Below, one piece after another: positions 1 to 8,309 of a DNA stretch of 64,000 nt (position 1 is the first letter of the stretch; each line of letters opens with the position of its first letter). The translations under genes were made by a program, and so were the position numbers. Below the pieces are notes generated by a model. It was not told the origin of the DNA, did not search any database, and saw only the letters and a program-made list of their open reading frames with translations. This stretch comes from Schlegelella_A sp965246805 (GTDB taxonomy: Bacteria > Pseudomonadota > Gammaproteobacteria > Burkholderiales > Burkholderiaceae_C): contig CBDFFO010000009.1 in NCBI GenBank assembly GCA_965246805.1, forward strand, positions 558,001-622,000, given 5' to 3'.

Positions 1-647
1 AGCAGGCCGTGCCCGCGCCGCTGAACTACGCGCCGCCGGGTTACGCACCGTATCCCAAGTCGATCTGCACCTCGATCAACCACCAGGTCTGCCACGGCAT
101 TCCGAACGACCGGCCGCTGAAGAACGGCGACATCGTCAACATCGACGTCACCGTCATCAAGGACGGTTGGCACGGTGACACCTCGCGGATGTTCATCGTC
201 GGTGAAGGTTCGATCGCGGCCAGGCGGCTCTGCACCTTCACGTACGACGCGATGTGGAAGGGCATCGCCAAGGTGAAGCCCGGTGCGCATCTCGGCGACA
301 TCGGCAACGCGATCCAGACCTTCGCCGAATCGAATGGCTTCTCGGTCGTGCGCGAGTTCTGCGGCCACGGCATCGGCACGCGCTTCCACGAGGAGCCGCA
401 GGTGCTGCACTATGGCAAGCCCGGCACGCTCGAAGAGCTGGTGCCCGGCATGATGTTCACGGTCGAGCCGATGATCAACGCCGGCCGCCGCGAAATCCGA
501 GAAATGGGCGATGGCTGGACCATCGTCACCAAGGACCGCTCGCTGTCGGCGCAGTGGGAGCACACGGTGCTCGTCACCGACACCGGCTACGAAGTGATGA
601 CGTTGTCGGCCGGCAGCCCGCCGCCGCCGGCCTTCGTCGCCGGCTGA
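1..647 (+). CDS. map: Methionine aminopeptidase, type I (3' part, start lies before the window)
   Basis: Removes the N-terminal methionine from new proteins in the cytoplasm as a dinuclear metal enzyme. The reading frame is open from base 3, so the N-terminal part is missing. Visible landmarks of the family are YPKSICTSIN, CHGIPNDRPL, and the metal-ligand blocks NIDVTVIKDGWHGDTSRMF, GHGIGTRFHEEP, MFTVEPM and the final QWEHTVLVT, in the order expected for MetAP type I. The C-terminus carries a short Pro/Ala-rich tail. glnD starts 4 bases after the stop, so the two are probably co-transcribed. This map-glnD order is usual in Burkholderiales. The GTG at position 9 is an internal Val codon, not a start. 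Confidence 0.95.
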   Translation, partial: QAVPAPLNYAPPGYAPYPKSICTSINHQVCHGIPNDRPLKNGDIVNIDVTVIKDGWHGDTSRMFIVGEGSIAARRLCTFTYDAMWKGIAKVKPGAHLGDIGNAIQTFAESNGFSVVREFCGHGIGTRFHEEPQVLHYGKPGTLEELVPGMMFTVEPMINAGRREIREMGDGWTIVTKDRSLSAQWEHTVLVTDTGYEVMTLSAGSPPPPAFVAG

Positions 648-651
648 TCCG

Positions 652-3318
652 ATGTCGACGGACGAGGCGGCGACGAGCGCTGATCTCGTATCGCCGGTGA
701 GCGCGTCGACGGTGATCGCGCTGCCCGTCGCGTCGATCGCCGCCGGGCCGGCGCGGCCCTCGACACTCGCCGACTTTCGCGCCGCCTTCCGCGACGGCAA
801 GGCCGCCCTCCTCGGTCACTTTCGCCGTGCACGCCCGTCTGCTCGCGAAGCCACGCGCCTGGTGCGCGACCTGGCGCGCCATGTCGACGCCACGTTGATC
901 TCGCTCTGGAATCGCTCGGACATGCCGCCCGGCTCGTCGCTGCTCGCGGTGGGTGGATATGGCCGCGGCGAGCTGTTCCCGTACTCCGACGTCGACGTGC
1001 TCGTGCTGCTGCCCGACATCAAGGACGTGCCCGACCCGATGGACCCGGTCGAGCGCTTCATCACCACCTGCTGGGACATCGGCCTCGAGATCGGTTCGAG
1101 CGTGCGCACCGTCGGCGAATGCATCGAGATGGCGAAGTCGGACGTGACCGTGCAGACGGCACTCCTCGAATCGCGCTGTCTCGCGGGCTCGAAAACACTG
1201 TGTGTGCGCTTCTTCCGCGAGAGCGCGGCCGTGATGGACCCGCTCGCGTTCTTCCGTGCGAAGTCGCGCGAGATGACGCAGCGCCATCAGAAATACGAGA
1301 ACACGCCCTACTCGCTCGAACCGAACTGCAAGGAAAGCCCGGGCGGATTGCGCGATCTGCAGACCGTGATCTGGGTCGCGCGCGCCGCCGGGCTCGGCTC
1401 GACCTGGAAGGCGCTCGCCGCGAAAGGACTCGCGACGCCGTTCGAGGTGCAGCAGCTGCAAAGAAACGAAGGCCTGCTCAGGCTCGTGCGCGCGCGGCTT
1501 CATCTCATCGCGGGCCGGCGCGAAGACCGTCTGGTGTTCGACCTGCAGGCGGCCGTCGCCGAGAGTTTCGGCTTCTCCTCGTCGGCCACCCATCGAGCCT
1601 CCGAGGTGCTGATGCGACGCTACTACTGGGCCGCGAAGGCGGTGACGCAGCTCAACCTGATCCTGATGCTCAATATCGAGGAGCGCATCGCCGGCTTGCA
1701 GGACGCACCGATGAGCCGCATCGACGACGAGTTCCTCGAACGCGGCGGCATGATCGAGGTAGCGAGCGACGATGTCTACCAGCGCAACCCGCACGCGATT
1801 TTGAAAACGTTCCTGGCCTACCAGCAGAATATCGGCCCGAAAGGACTCTCGGCCCGAACGCTGCGCGCGCTCTACAACGCGCGCCACCTGATGGACGCCG
1901 AATTCCGCCGCGACCCGGTCAATCACGCCACGTTCATGGCGATCCTGCAGGCGGCCGGTGGCCAGACGCACGCGTTTCGCCTGATGAACGAGACCAGCGT
2001 GTTGGGCCGCTACCTGTGGGTGTTCCGACGCATCGTCGGCCAGATGCAGCACGACCTCTTCCACGTGTACACCGTCGACCAGCACATCCTGATGGTGTTG
2101 CGCAACGTGCGCCGTTTCTTCATTCCCGAGCACGCGCACGAGTACCCGTTCTGCTCGCAGCTGGCGTCGACTTTCGATCGGCCATGGGTGCTCTACATCG
2201 CCGCGCTCTTTCACGACGTGGCGAAAGGCCGTGGCGGCGATCACTCCGAGCTCGGCGAGCTCGAGGTTCGGCGTTTCTGCGCCGATCATGGCGTCGAAGG
2301 GGAAGACGAGGCGCTGATCGAGTTCCTGGTCGGCGAACACCTGTCGATGTCTCGCATCGCGCAGAAGGAAGACCTCTCCGACCCGGACGTGATCGCCGGG
2401 TTCTCCGCACTGGTCGGTACCGAGCGGCGGCTCACCGCGCTCTACCTGCTCACCGTGGCCGACATCCGGGGTACAAGCCCCAAGGTGTGGAACGGCTGGA
2501 AAGGCAAACTGCTGGAAGACCTTTACCGCCTCGCGCTGCGTGCGCTCGGCGGCGCGCGCCCTAACCTCGACGCCGAGATCGAATCGACCAAGCTCGAGGC
2601 GCGCCTCTTGCTGCGCCTGGCCGCGTTGCCAGGCACGGCCGAGACGCCCCTCTGGCACACGCTCGAGCTCAGCTATTTCGCGCGCCACGAGGCCGGCGAG
2701 ATTGCGTGGCACACGCGCTCGCTGCTCGACCTCGTCGACACCACCGAGCCGGTCGTGCGCGCGCGGGTGAGCCCGTTCGGCGAGGGCCTGCAGGTGCTTG
2801 TCTACGCACCCGACCGGCAAGATCTGTTCGCACGCACGTGCGGTTATTTCGACGGGGCATCGTTCAACATCCTCGATGCGAAAGTCCACACCACGACGAT
2901 CGGCTACGCGCTCGACACCTTTCTCGTCGTCAACGCCCACGTCGATCAGTACCGCGACCTCATCAGGTTCGTCGAGACCCAGCTCTCGGCCGCGCTCGCC
3001 GCGACCGGACCGCTGCCCGAGCCGAGTCGCGGCCGCATCTCGCGACGCGTGAAGTCGTTTCCAATCACGCCGCGCATCACCCTGCGGCCCGACGACCGTG
3101 CACAGCGCTGGCTGCTCGGCGTCTCGGCGAGCGACCGGTCGGGCTTGCTGTACGCGATCTCGCGCGTGCTGGCAGAGCACAGCATCAACCTGCAGCTCGC
3201 CAAGATCACGACGCTCGGCGAGCGCGTCGAAGACACCTTCCTGATCGACGGCCCGGCGCTGCAGCAGAACAAGTTGCAATTGCAGATCGAGACCGAAATG
3301 CTGGCGGCGATCGCCTGA
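652..3318 (+). CDS. glnD: Bifunctional [protein-PII] uridylyltransferase/uridylyl-removing enzyme
   Basis: Cytoplasmic nitrogen sensor that uridylylates PII proteins under nitrogen limitation and removes UMP when glutamine is high. The product is 888 residues, normal for GlnD. The nucleotidyltransferase signature is at residues 101-115 (GGYGRGELFPYSDVD). The HD hydrolase motif is H521-D522 in FHDVAKGRGGDHSELG. Two ACT domains lie near residues 705-790 and 820-888 and would bind glutamine. The N-terminal 40 residues are Ala/Ser-rich and not conserved. The ATG lies 4 bases after map with no clear Shine-Dalgarno, so translation may depend on readthrough from map. mnmH follows 7 bases later. Confidence 0.97.
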   Translation: MSTDEAATSADLVSPVSASTVIALPVASIAAGPARPSTLADFRAAFRDGKAALLGHFRRARPSAREATRLVRDLARHVDATLISLWNRSDMPPGSSLLAVGGYGRGELFPYSDVDVLVLLPDIKDVPDPMDPVERFITTCWDIGLEIGSSVRTVGECIEMAKSDVTVQTALLESRCLAGSKTLCVRFFRESAAVMDPLAFFRAKSREMTQRHQKYENTPYSLEPNCKESPGGLRDLQTVIWVARAAGLGSTWKALAAKGLATPFEVQQLQRNEGLLRLVRARLHLIAGRREDRLVFDLQAAVAESFGFSSSATHRASEVLMRRYYWAAKAVTQLNLILMLNIEERIAGLQDAPMSRIDDEFLERGGMIEVASDDVYQRNPHAILKTFLAYQQNIGPKGLSARTLRALYNARHLMDAEFRRDPVNHATFMAILQAAGGQTHAFRLMNETSVLGRYLWVFRRIVGQMQHDLFHVYTVDQHILMVLRNVRRFFIPEHAHEYPFCSQLASTFDRPWVLYIAALFHDVAKGRGGDHSELGELEVRRFCADHGVEGEDEALIEFLVGEHLSMSRIAQKEDLSDPDVIAGFSALVGTERRLTALYLLTVADIRGTSPKVWNGWKGKLLEDLYRLALRALGGARPNLDAEIESTKLEARLLLRLAALPGTAETPLWHTLELSYFARHEAGEIAWHTRSLLDLVDTTEPVVRARVSPFGEGLQVLVYAPDRQDLFARTCGYFDGASFNILDAKVHTTTIGYALDTFLVVNAHVDQYRDLIRFVETQLSAALAATGPLPEPSRGRISRRVKSFPITPRITLRPDDRAQRWLLGVSASDRSGLLYAISRVLAEHSINLQLAKITTLGERVEDTFLIDGPALQQNKLQLQIETEMLAAIA

Positions 3319-3325
3319 ACTGTTC

Positions 3326-4408
3326 GTGTCGCTCACCAAGATCAGCGCCGCCGATGCGCTCGCTCAACCCGACCGGTTCGACACCGTCATCGACGCGCGT
3401 TCCGAAAGCGAGTTCGCCGAAGACCGCTGGCCCGGCGCGGTGAACTGGCCGTCGCTGCACGACGACGAGCGCGTCCGGATCGGCACGATCTACAAGCACG
3501 AGTCGGCCTTCCACGCGAAGAAGCTCGGCGCGGCGCTGGTCTTTCGCAACATCGCGGGGCACGTCGAGCGCGAGGTGGTCGAGAAGCCGAAAGACTGGAC
3601 CCCTCTCGTCTATTGCTGGCGCGGTGGCAACCGCAGCGGCGCCCTCGTTTCCGTGCTCGACCAGATCGGCTTTCGGGTCGCGCTCGTCGACGGGGGGTAT
3701 CGCTCGTATCGCAGCGCGATCCGCGAGCAGCTGATGGCGCTACCGGCCCGCTTCGACCTGCGCGTGGTCTGTGGCCCGACCGGCTCGGGCAAGAGTCGCT
3801 TGTTGAACGCGCTCGCTGCAGCGGGCGCACAGGTGCTCGACCTGGAAGCGATGGCCAACCATCGTGGCTCCGTGCTCGGCCTCGTACCGGGCACCGAACA
3901 ACCGTCGCAAAAGCAGTTCGACAGCCGCATCTGGCTCGCCTTGCAGCAGGCCGACGCCGACCGGCCGGTCTACATCGAGAGCGAGAGCAAGAAGATCGGC
4001 AACCTGCGCGTGCCCGAAGAGCTGGTCTTGCGCATGCGCAGCGCCCGGTGTCTCTGGCTCGAACTGGATCTCGAGGCGCGCGTTCGGCTGCTGCTCGACG
4101 AGTACGACCACTTCGTCAAGGACCCGGCGACCTTCTGCGCGCAACTCGACGCGCTGCGCACGCTTCGCGGCCACGAGGTGGTGAACGCGTGGCAAGCCGC
4201 AGCGAGCGCGGGAGACGCCGCCGCGACCTTCCGCGCGTTGCTCGTCGAGCACTACGACCCGCTGTATCAGCAATCGTTAAAGCGCAACTACGCGCAACTG
4301 CAGCACGGCGCTCCGCGATTGCGTTGGGACGGCAGCGCGGGCAGCCTCGGCGCAGCGGCCCATGCGGCCCTCGCCGTAGAGAAAGCGCCGGAGACGGTCG
4401 GCGCCTAA
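3326..4408 (+). CDS. mnmH: tRNA 2-selenouridine synthase (selenophosphate-dependent)
   Basis: Replaces sulfur by selenium in 2-thiouridine at the tRNA wobble position, by way of a geranylated intermediate; also known as selU or ybbB. The 360-residue product has an N-terminal rhodanese domain with the catalytic Cys97 in VYCWRGGNRSG, followed by a P-loop at residues 150-157 (GPTGSGKS). It starts at a GTG 7 bases after the glnD stop. Its presence implies that the host makes selenophosphate (selD), which is not in this window. It is the last gene of the map-glnD-mnmH run, and a hairpin terminator follows 25 bases after its stop. Confidence 0.93.
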   Translation: MSLTKISAADALAQPDRFDTVIDARSESEFAEDRWPGAVNWPSLHDDERVRIGTIYKHESAFHAKKLGAALVFRNIAGHVEREVVEKPKDWTPLVYCWRGGNRSGALVSVLDQIGFRVALVDGGYRSYRSAIREQLMALPARFDLRVVCGPTGSGKSRLLNALAAAGAQVLDLEAMANHRGSVLGLVPGTEQPSQKQFDSRIWLALQQADADRPVYIESESKKIGNLRVPEELVLRMRSARCLWLELDLEARVRLLLDEYDHFVKDPATFCAQLDALRTLRGHEVVNAWQAAASAGDAAATFRALLVEHYDPLYQQSLKRNYAQLQHGAPRLRWDGSAGSLGAAAHAALAVEKAPETVGA

Positions 4409-4433
4409 CCACTGCAGATCGCCAAATTAAACG

Positions 4434-4460
4434 AACGCCCGATCGCGTCGGGCGTTTGTC
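4434..4460. terminator. Probable bidirectional rho-independent terminator
   Basis: A perfect 9-bp stem (AACGCCCGA / TCGGGCGTT) with a 5-base loop spans 4434-4456. On the + strand it is followed by TGTC. On the - strand it is followed by a T-rich stretch (CGTTTAATTT). It sits between convergent mnmH and the SYLF lipoprotein gene and can serve both. Confidence 0.75.
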
Positions 4461-4489
4461 AGCCTGCTCGACGCAGGCCTGCGCTCGCG

Positions 4490-5092
4490 TCACTCGATTC
4501 GCGTGACCTTCGTGCCTTCAAAGCTCAAGTTCGCCATCAGCCCCGCGTTCGTCATCATGAACGCGATGGTCGGCGATTGCTCGATACCCGCATCGATCGA
4601 ACCGTTCGCGCCAACCTTCAGCACCGCGACAGACGCATCCGCACCGACCGACCAACCCTTGCTGGCCAGGAACTTGTTTAGCGAATCCTGCGTCATGAAC
4701 AGGAACACGAGGGCGCGCGATTGCGCTCCGATCTGCAAGCCGATCGAACCCGTGGTGGTGCGGTAATAGCCGTTGAGGCGATTGCCGACATGCAGTTCGC
4801 CGTTGCCGTATTCACCACCGACGATAAAGCCCGCCGAGATCGCACGCGGAAAGACGAGCACGCCAGCGGCCTTCGCGACCAGCTCGCGACTGCCCGGCGT
4901 GGTGTCATACAGACGCGTCAGCGTGTCTCTGTAGCCTTCGCCGAGGTCACGCTTGGCTTCTGGCGTGAGAGGGCCCGAACCGGCTGCATCGCGGCCCGCT
5001 GGAGGCGACGTGGTGCTGGCAGTCGTCGTGCAACCGGAAGAGAACAGTGCGAGAGCGGCGATCGCCGAGGCGGTGAGTGCTTTCTTGATCAT
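4490..5092 (-). CDS. SYLF/Ysc84-domain lipoprotein
   Basis: 200 residues. The N-terminus MIKKALTASAIAALALFSSGC is a lipoprotein signal with the lipobox SSGC, so the product should be anchored in the envelope. The rest is a SYLF (Ysc84) domain, recognisable from AAGVLVFPRAISAGFIVGGE and the closing region with AFMMTNAGLMANLSFEG. SYLF domains bind lipids in eukaryotes; the bacterial role is unknown. The frame is open farther upstream, but the ATG at 5092 is chosen because it gives the signal peptide and has GAGGAAA 7 bases ahead. It lies downstream of the peroxiredoxin gene on the same strand with a 121-base gap, so it may be a separate transcript. Confidence 0.85.
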   Translation of the reverse strand: MIKKALTASAIAALALFSSGCTTTASTTSPPAGRDAAGSGPLTPEAKRDLGEGYRDTLTRLYDTTPGSRELVAKAAGVLVFPRAISAGFIVGGEYGNGELHVGNRLNGYYRTTTGSIGLQIGAQSRALVFLFMTQDSLNKFLASKGWSVGADASVAVLKVGANGSIDAGIEQSPTIAFMMTNAGLMANLSFEGTKVTRIE

Positions 5093-5213
5093 TTGGTTTC
5101 CTCTTTTTGAATGGACGTGGCTTGCACAAAACAATGCAGGCTGCACCCAAGAGGGTGCCTCAACGTCGGCCGATTGCAGCCAGACGATCACCGACACCCG
5201 CGCAGGCGTCCGC

Positions 5214-6002
5214 CTACGCCGCGCGGCCGCCCTGCGTGGCGGGCGTTGTCTTCGCAATGTTGCCGAGGTATTGCTCGAGCGCTTCCGAACCGCCGATGAG
5301 CTTGCCGCCGATGAAAACCTGCGGCACCGTGTCAGCGTTCGCGATCGCACCGAGCGCCTTGCTGCGGATGGTGTGCGGCAGCGGCACTTCGGCGTACTTG
5401 AGACCGGCTTCGTCCAGCATGTGTTTGGCCTTGGCACAGAACGGGCAACCGTCGCGCGTGAGGATCGCGACCGGCTCGGGCACCATGGCTTTCGGCGCCA
5501 AGTAGTTCAGCATGGTGTCGGCGTCAGACACCTCGAACGGGTCGCCGTCCTTCTGGGGCTCGAGGAACATCTTCTCGATCTTCTTGTCGCGCACCAGCAT
5601 CGAATAGCGCCACGAGCGCTTGCCGAAATTGAGATCCGACTTGTCGACGAGCAGCCCCATGGCTTCGGTGAAGGCACCGTTGCCGTCGGGTAGCAGCAGC
5701 ACGTTCTCGGCCTCCTGGTCCTTGCCCCACTCCTGCATCACGAACGGGTCGTTGACCGAGATGCAGACAATCTCGTCGATGCCGTTCGCCCTGAACACCG
5801 GCGCGAGCTCGTTGTAGCGCGGCAGGTGGGTCGACGAGCAGGTTGGCGTGAACGCACCGGGCAACGAGAACACGATGACGTTCTTGCCGCCGAACAGCTC
5901 CTTGGTGTTGGTGGTCGCCCAGTCGTCGTTGCGACGCAGGCGAAAACTCACGTCCGGGACGGTCTGGCCTTCGTGGTTGGGAAAGGGGGTGGGCTGGCTC
6001 AT
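5214..6002 (-). CDS. Hybrid peroxiredoxin-glutaredoxin
   Basis: Glutathione-dependent thiol peroxidase that reduces peroxides in the cytoplasm. Residues 1-165 form a Prx5-type peroxiredoxin with peroxidatic Cys55 in PGAFTPTCSSTHLP. Residues 175-245 form a glutaredoxin with the CPFC redox pair at Cys186 and Cys189, followed by TVPQVFIGG. The glutaredoxin half lets the enzyme recycle with glutathione without a partner. Hybrid proteins of this kind are known from Haemophilus and Chromatium. The ATG has GGAGTGCCG just upstream. It lies 117 bases after phaB on the same strand; whether it shares a transcript with the PHB genes cannot be read here. Confidence 0.93.
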   Translation of the reverse strand: MSQPTPFPNHEGQTVPDVSFRLRRNDDWATTNTKELFGGKNVIVFSLPGAFTPTCSSTHLPRYNELAPVFRANGIDEIVCISVNDPFVMQEWGKDQEAENVLLLPDGNGAFTEAMGLLVDKSDLNFGKRSWRYSMLVRDKKIEKMFLEPQKDGDPFEVSDADTMLNYLAPKAMVPEPVAILTRDGCPFCAKAKHMLDEAGLKYAEVPLPHTIRSKALGAIANADTVPQVFIGGKLIGGSEALEQYLGNIAKTTPATQGGRAA

Positions 6003-6119
6003 TCGGCACTCCGATCACATCGATGGCAAGTGCAGCGTGTGCACGACCAAACCAGTTTAGCCAGCGAACGTGAGCCGCGTGCGATGCGGCCCGGGGCATG
6101 CCCGGCAGCCACGGGGGCT

Positions 6120-6857
6120 TCAGCCCATGTGGAGGCCGCCGTTCACCGAGAAATCGGCGCCGGTCGCGAAGCCCGACTCCTCCGACGCCACCCACGAGAC
6201 GATCGACGCGATGTCGTGCGGAGTACCGAGCCGCCGGACCGGAATGCCGGCGATGATCTTGTCGAGCACCTCCTGCCGGATCGCCTTCACCATGTCGGTT
6301 GCGATGTAGCCGGGGCTCACGGTGTTCACGGTCACGCCCTTGTTCGCCACCTCCTGCGCGAGCGCCATCGTGAAGCCGTGCATGCCGGCTTTCGCGGCCG
6401 AATAATTGGTTTGCCCGAACTGCCCCTTCTCGCCGTTCACCGAACTGATGTTGACGATGCGACCCCAGCCGCGATTGGCCATGTCGTCGATGACCTGCTT
6501 GGTCACGTTGAAAAGGCTGGTGAGGTTGGTCTCGATCACAGCGTCCCAGTCGGCGCGGGTCATCTTTCGAAACAGGCCGTCGCGGGTGATGCCCGCGTTG
6601 TTGACGAGAACGTCGACCGGCCCATGCTCGGCCCGCACCTTGGCAAAGGCCTCGACGGTCGAAGTCCAGTCGCCGACGTTGCCCACCGAGCAATGGAACG
6701 TGTAGCCCAGCGCGTGTTGTTCGCCCAGCCACTTCGCGTGATCGCGCTTCGGTCCGCAGCCGGCGATCACCGTGAAACCGTCGCTGTGCAGGCGCTGGCA
6801 CATCGTGGTGCCGATGCCGCCCATGCCACCGGTCACATACGCGATCTTGCGGGTCAT
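6120..6857 (-). CDS. phaB: Acetoacetyl-CoA reductase (NADPH)
   Basis: Reduces acetoacetyl-CoA to (R)-3-hydroxybutyryl-CoA, the second step of polyhydroxybutyrate synthesis. The 245-residue short-chain dehydrogenase has the cofactor loop TGGMGGIG at residues 9-16, NNAG at 86-89, and the catalytic set Ser139, Tyr152, Lys156 (NYSAAKAGMHGF). The segment TRDGLFRKM and the closing ADFSVNGGLHMG are typical of PhaB rather than FabG. AGGAG precedes the ATG by about 10 bases. It is the last gene of phaC-phaA-phaB. The regulator phaR, which often follows phaB in Cupriavidus and Burkholderia, is not here. Confidence 0.96.
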   Translation of the reverse strand: MTRKIAYVTGGMGGIGTTMCQRLHSDGFTVIAGCGPKRDHAKWLGEQHALGYTFHCSVGNVGDWTSTVEAFAKVRAEHGPVDVLVNNAGITRDGLFRKMTRADWDAVIETNLTSLFNVTKQVIDDMANRGWGRIVNISSVNGEKGQFGQTNYSAAKAGMHGFTMALAQEVANKGVTVNTVSPGYIATDMVKAIRQEVLDKIIAGIPVRRLGTPHDIASIVSWVASEESGFATGADFSVNGGLHMG

Positions 6858-6979
6858 TGGCCTGTTCTCCTGTGCCGGGACACGCGAGGTCGCGTGTGCG
6901 GCGTTGCGTTAGCAGATATCGCGCCGAGACGAACCGGGTTCTTCGTCGCGGCGTTGCGCCGCGTGGCGCGAGTGTGCGA

Positions 6980-8161
6980 TCACCGTTCGACGCAGAGCGC
7001 CACGCCCATCCCGCCGCCGATGCAGAGCGATGCGATGCCCTTCCTCGCCTCGCGCTTCTGCATCTCGTGCAGCAGCGTCACCAGAATGCGGCAGCCCGAT
7101 GCGCCGATCGGGTGCCCGATCGCGATCGCGCCGCCGTTGACATTGACCTTGCTCGTGTCCCAACCCATCTCGTTGTTGACGGCGCACGCCTGCGCGGCGA
7201 ACGCCTCGTTGATCTCGAGCAGATCGAGATCGGCCGCCTTCCAGCCCGCGCGCTGCAAGGCCTTGCGCGAAGCGCCGACCGGGCCCATGCCCATGATGGC
7301 CGGGTCGAGCGCGACCGTCGCATAGCTCGCGATGCGCGCGAGCGGCGAGAGGCCGAGCGCGGCCGCCTTCTGCGCCGTCATCACCACCACGCCGGCGGCG
7401 CCGTCGTTGAGGCCCGACGCGTTGCCGGCCGTCACGCTGCCGGCCTTGTCGAAGGCCGGGCGCAGGCCAGCGAGCGCATCGGCGGTGCTCTTACGGTTGA
7501 TGAACTCGTCGGCCGCGAACACGATCGGATCTCCTCTCTTCTGGGCGATGCTGAACGGCACGATCTCGTCCTTGAAACGGCCGCCTTCCTGTGCCGCCGC
7601 GGCCTTCTGCTGCGACGCGAGCGCCAGTGCGTCCTGTTTGTCGCGGCTGATGTCGTACTGCTTGGCGACGTTCTCGGCCGTGATGCCCATGTGATAGCCG
7701 TTGTACACATCCCAGAGGCCGTCGACGATCATCGTGTCGACCAGTTTCCAGTCGCCCATGCGCATGCCGTCGCGCGAGCCCGGCAGCACGTGCGGCGCCA
7801 TGCTCATGCTCTCCTGGCCGCCGGCGATGCCGATCTCGTAATCACCGTCGCGGATCGCCTGCGCCGCGAGCATCACGGCCTTGAGCCCCGAGCCGCACAC
7901 GGCGTTGATGGTGAGCGCCGGCACGCTCTGCGGCAGGCCGCTCTTGATGACCGCCTGGCGCGCCGGATTCTGCCCTGAGCCGGCGGCGAGCACCTGGCCG
8001 AGGATGACCTCGCCGATCTGGTCGCCCGAGAGCTTCGCGCGCTCGAGCAGGTTCGCGATCACGGCCGCGCCGAGTTCCGGTGCCGGCGTCTTCGCGAGCG
8101 TGCCGCCGAATTTGCCGACGGCCGTGCGGGCCGCGGCGACGATGACGATATCGATGCTCAT
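6980..8161 (-). CDS. phaA: Acetyl-CoA acetyltransferase (beta-ketothiolase)
   Basis: Condenses two acetyl-CoA to acetoacetyl-CoA, feeding PHB synthesis. 393 residues, the full length of biosynthetic thiolases. The nucleophile is Cys89 in NAVCGSGLKA; His350 (GHPIGASG) and Cys380 (CIGGGMG) complete the active site. GGAGAA precedes the ATG by about 7 bases. It sits between phaC (148 bases upstream) and phaB (122 bases downstream), all on the minus strand, the same order as the Cupriavidus phaCAB operon. Confidence 0.96.
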   Translation of the reverse strand: MSIDIVIVAAARTAVGKFGGTLAKTPAPELGAAVIANLLERAKLSGDQIGEVILGQVLAAGSGQNPARQAVIKSGLPQSVPALTINAVCGSGLKAVMLAAQAIRDGDYEIGIAGGQESMSMAPHVLPGSRDGMRMGDWKLVDTMIVDGLWDVYNGYHMGITAENVAKQYDISRDKQDALALASQQKAAAAQEGGRFKDEIVPFSIAQKRGDPIVFAADEFINRKSTADALAGLRPAFDKAGSVTAGNASGLNDGAAGVVVMTAQKAAALGLSPLARIASYATVALDPAIMGMGPVGASRKALQRAGWKAADLDLLEINEAFAAQACAVNNEMGWDTSKVNVNGGAIAIGHPIGASGCRILVTLLHEMQKREARKGIASLCIGGGMGVALCVER

Positions 8162-8309
8162 GAGTGTTCTCCAGTTGAGTCGGTGGGACGTGTCGGTTCT
8201 GGATCTGGGGACAGGTTCTGGATCGAGCGACCGGCATCAGCCGCGCTCGCTCGCGCACCTCCGCGTGGCGCGCTTCGGCTTCGCCCGAGGGCAGGCAGGG
8301 CCTGCAGCC

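Noticed and set aside
574..3339. A 921-codon open frame on the - strand over glnD.
   Set aside because: Mirror frame of glnD; no recognisable protein features.
6060..6119. A GC-rich palindrome (CCGGGGCATGCCCGG) after phaB as a terminator.
   Set aside because: No T-run follows on the minus strand.
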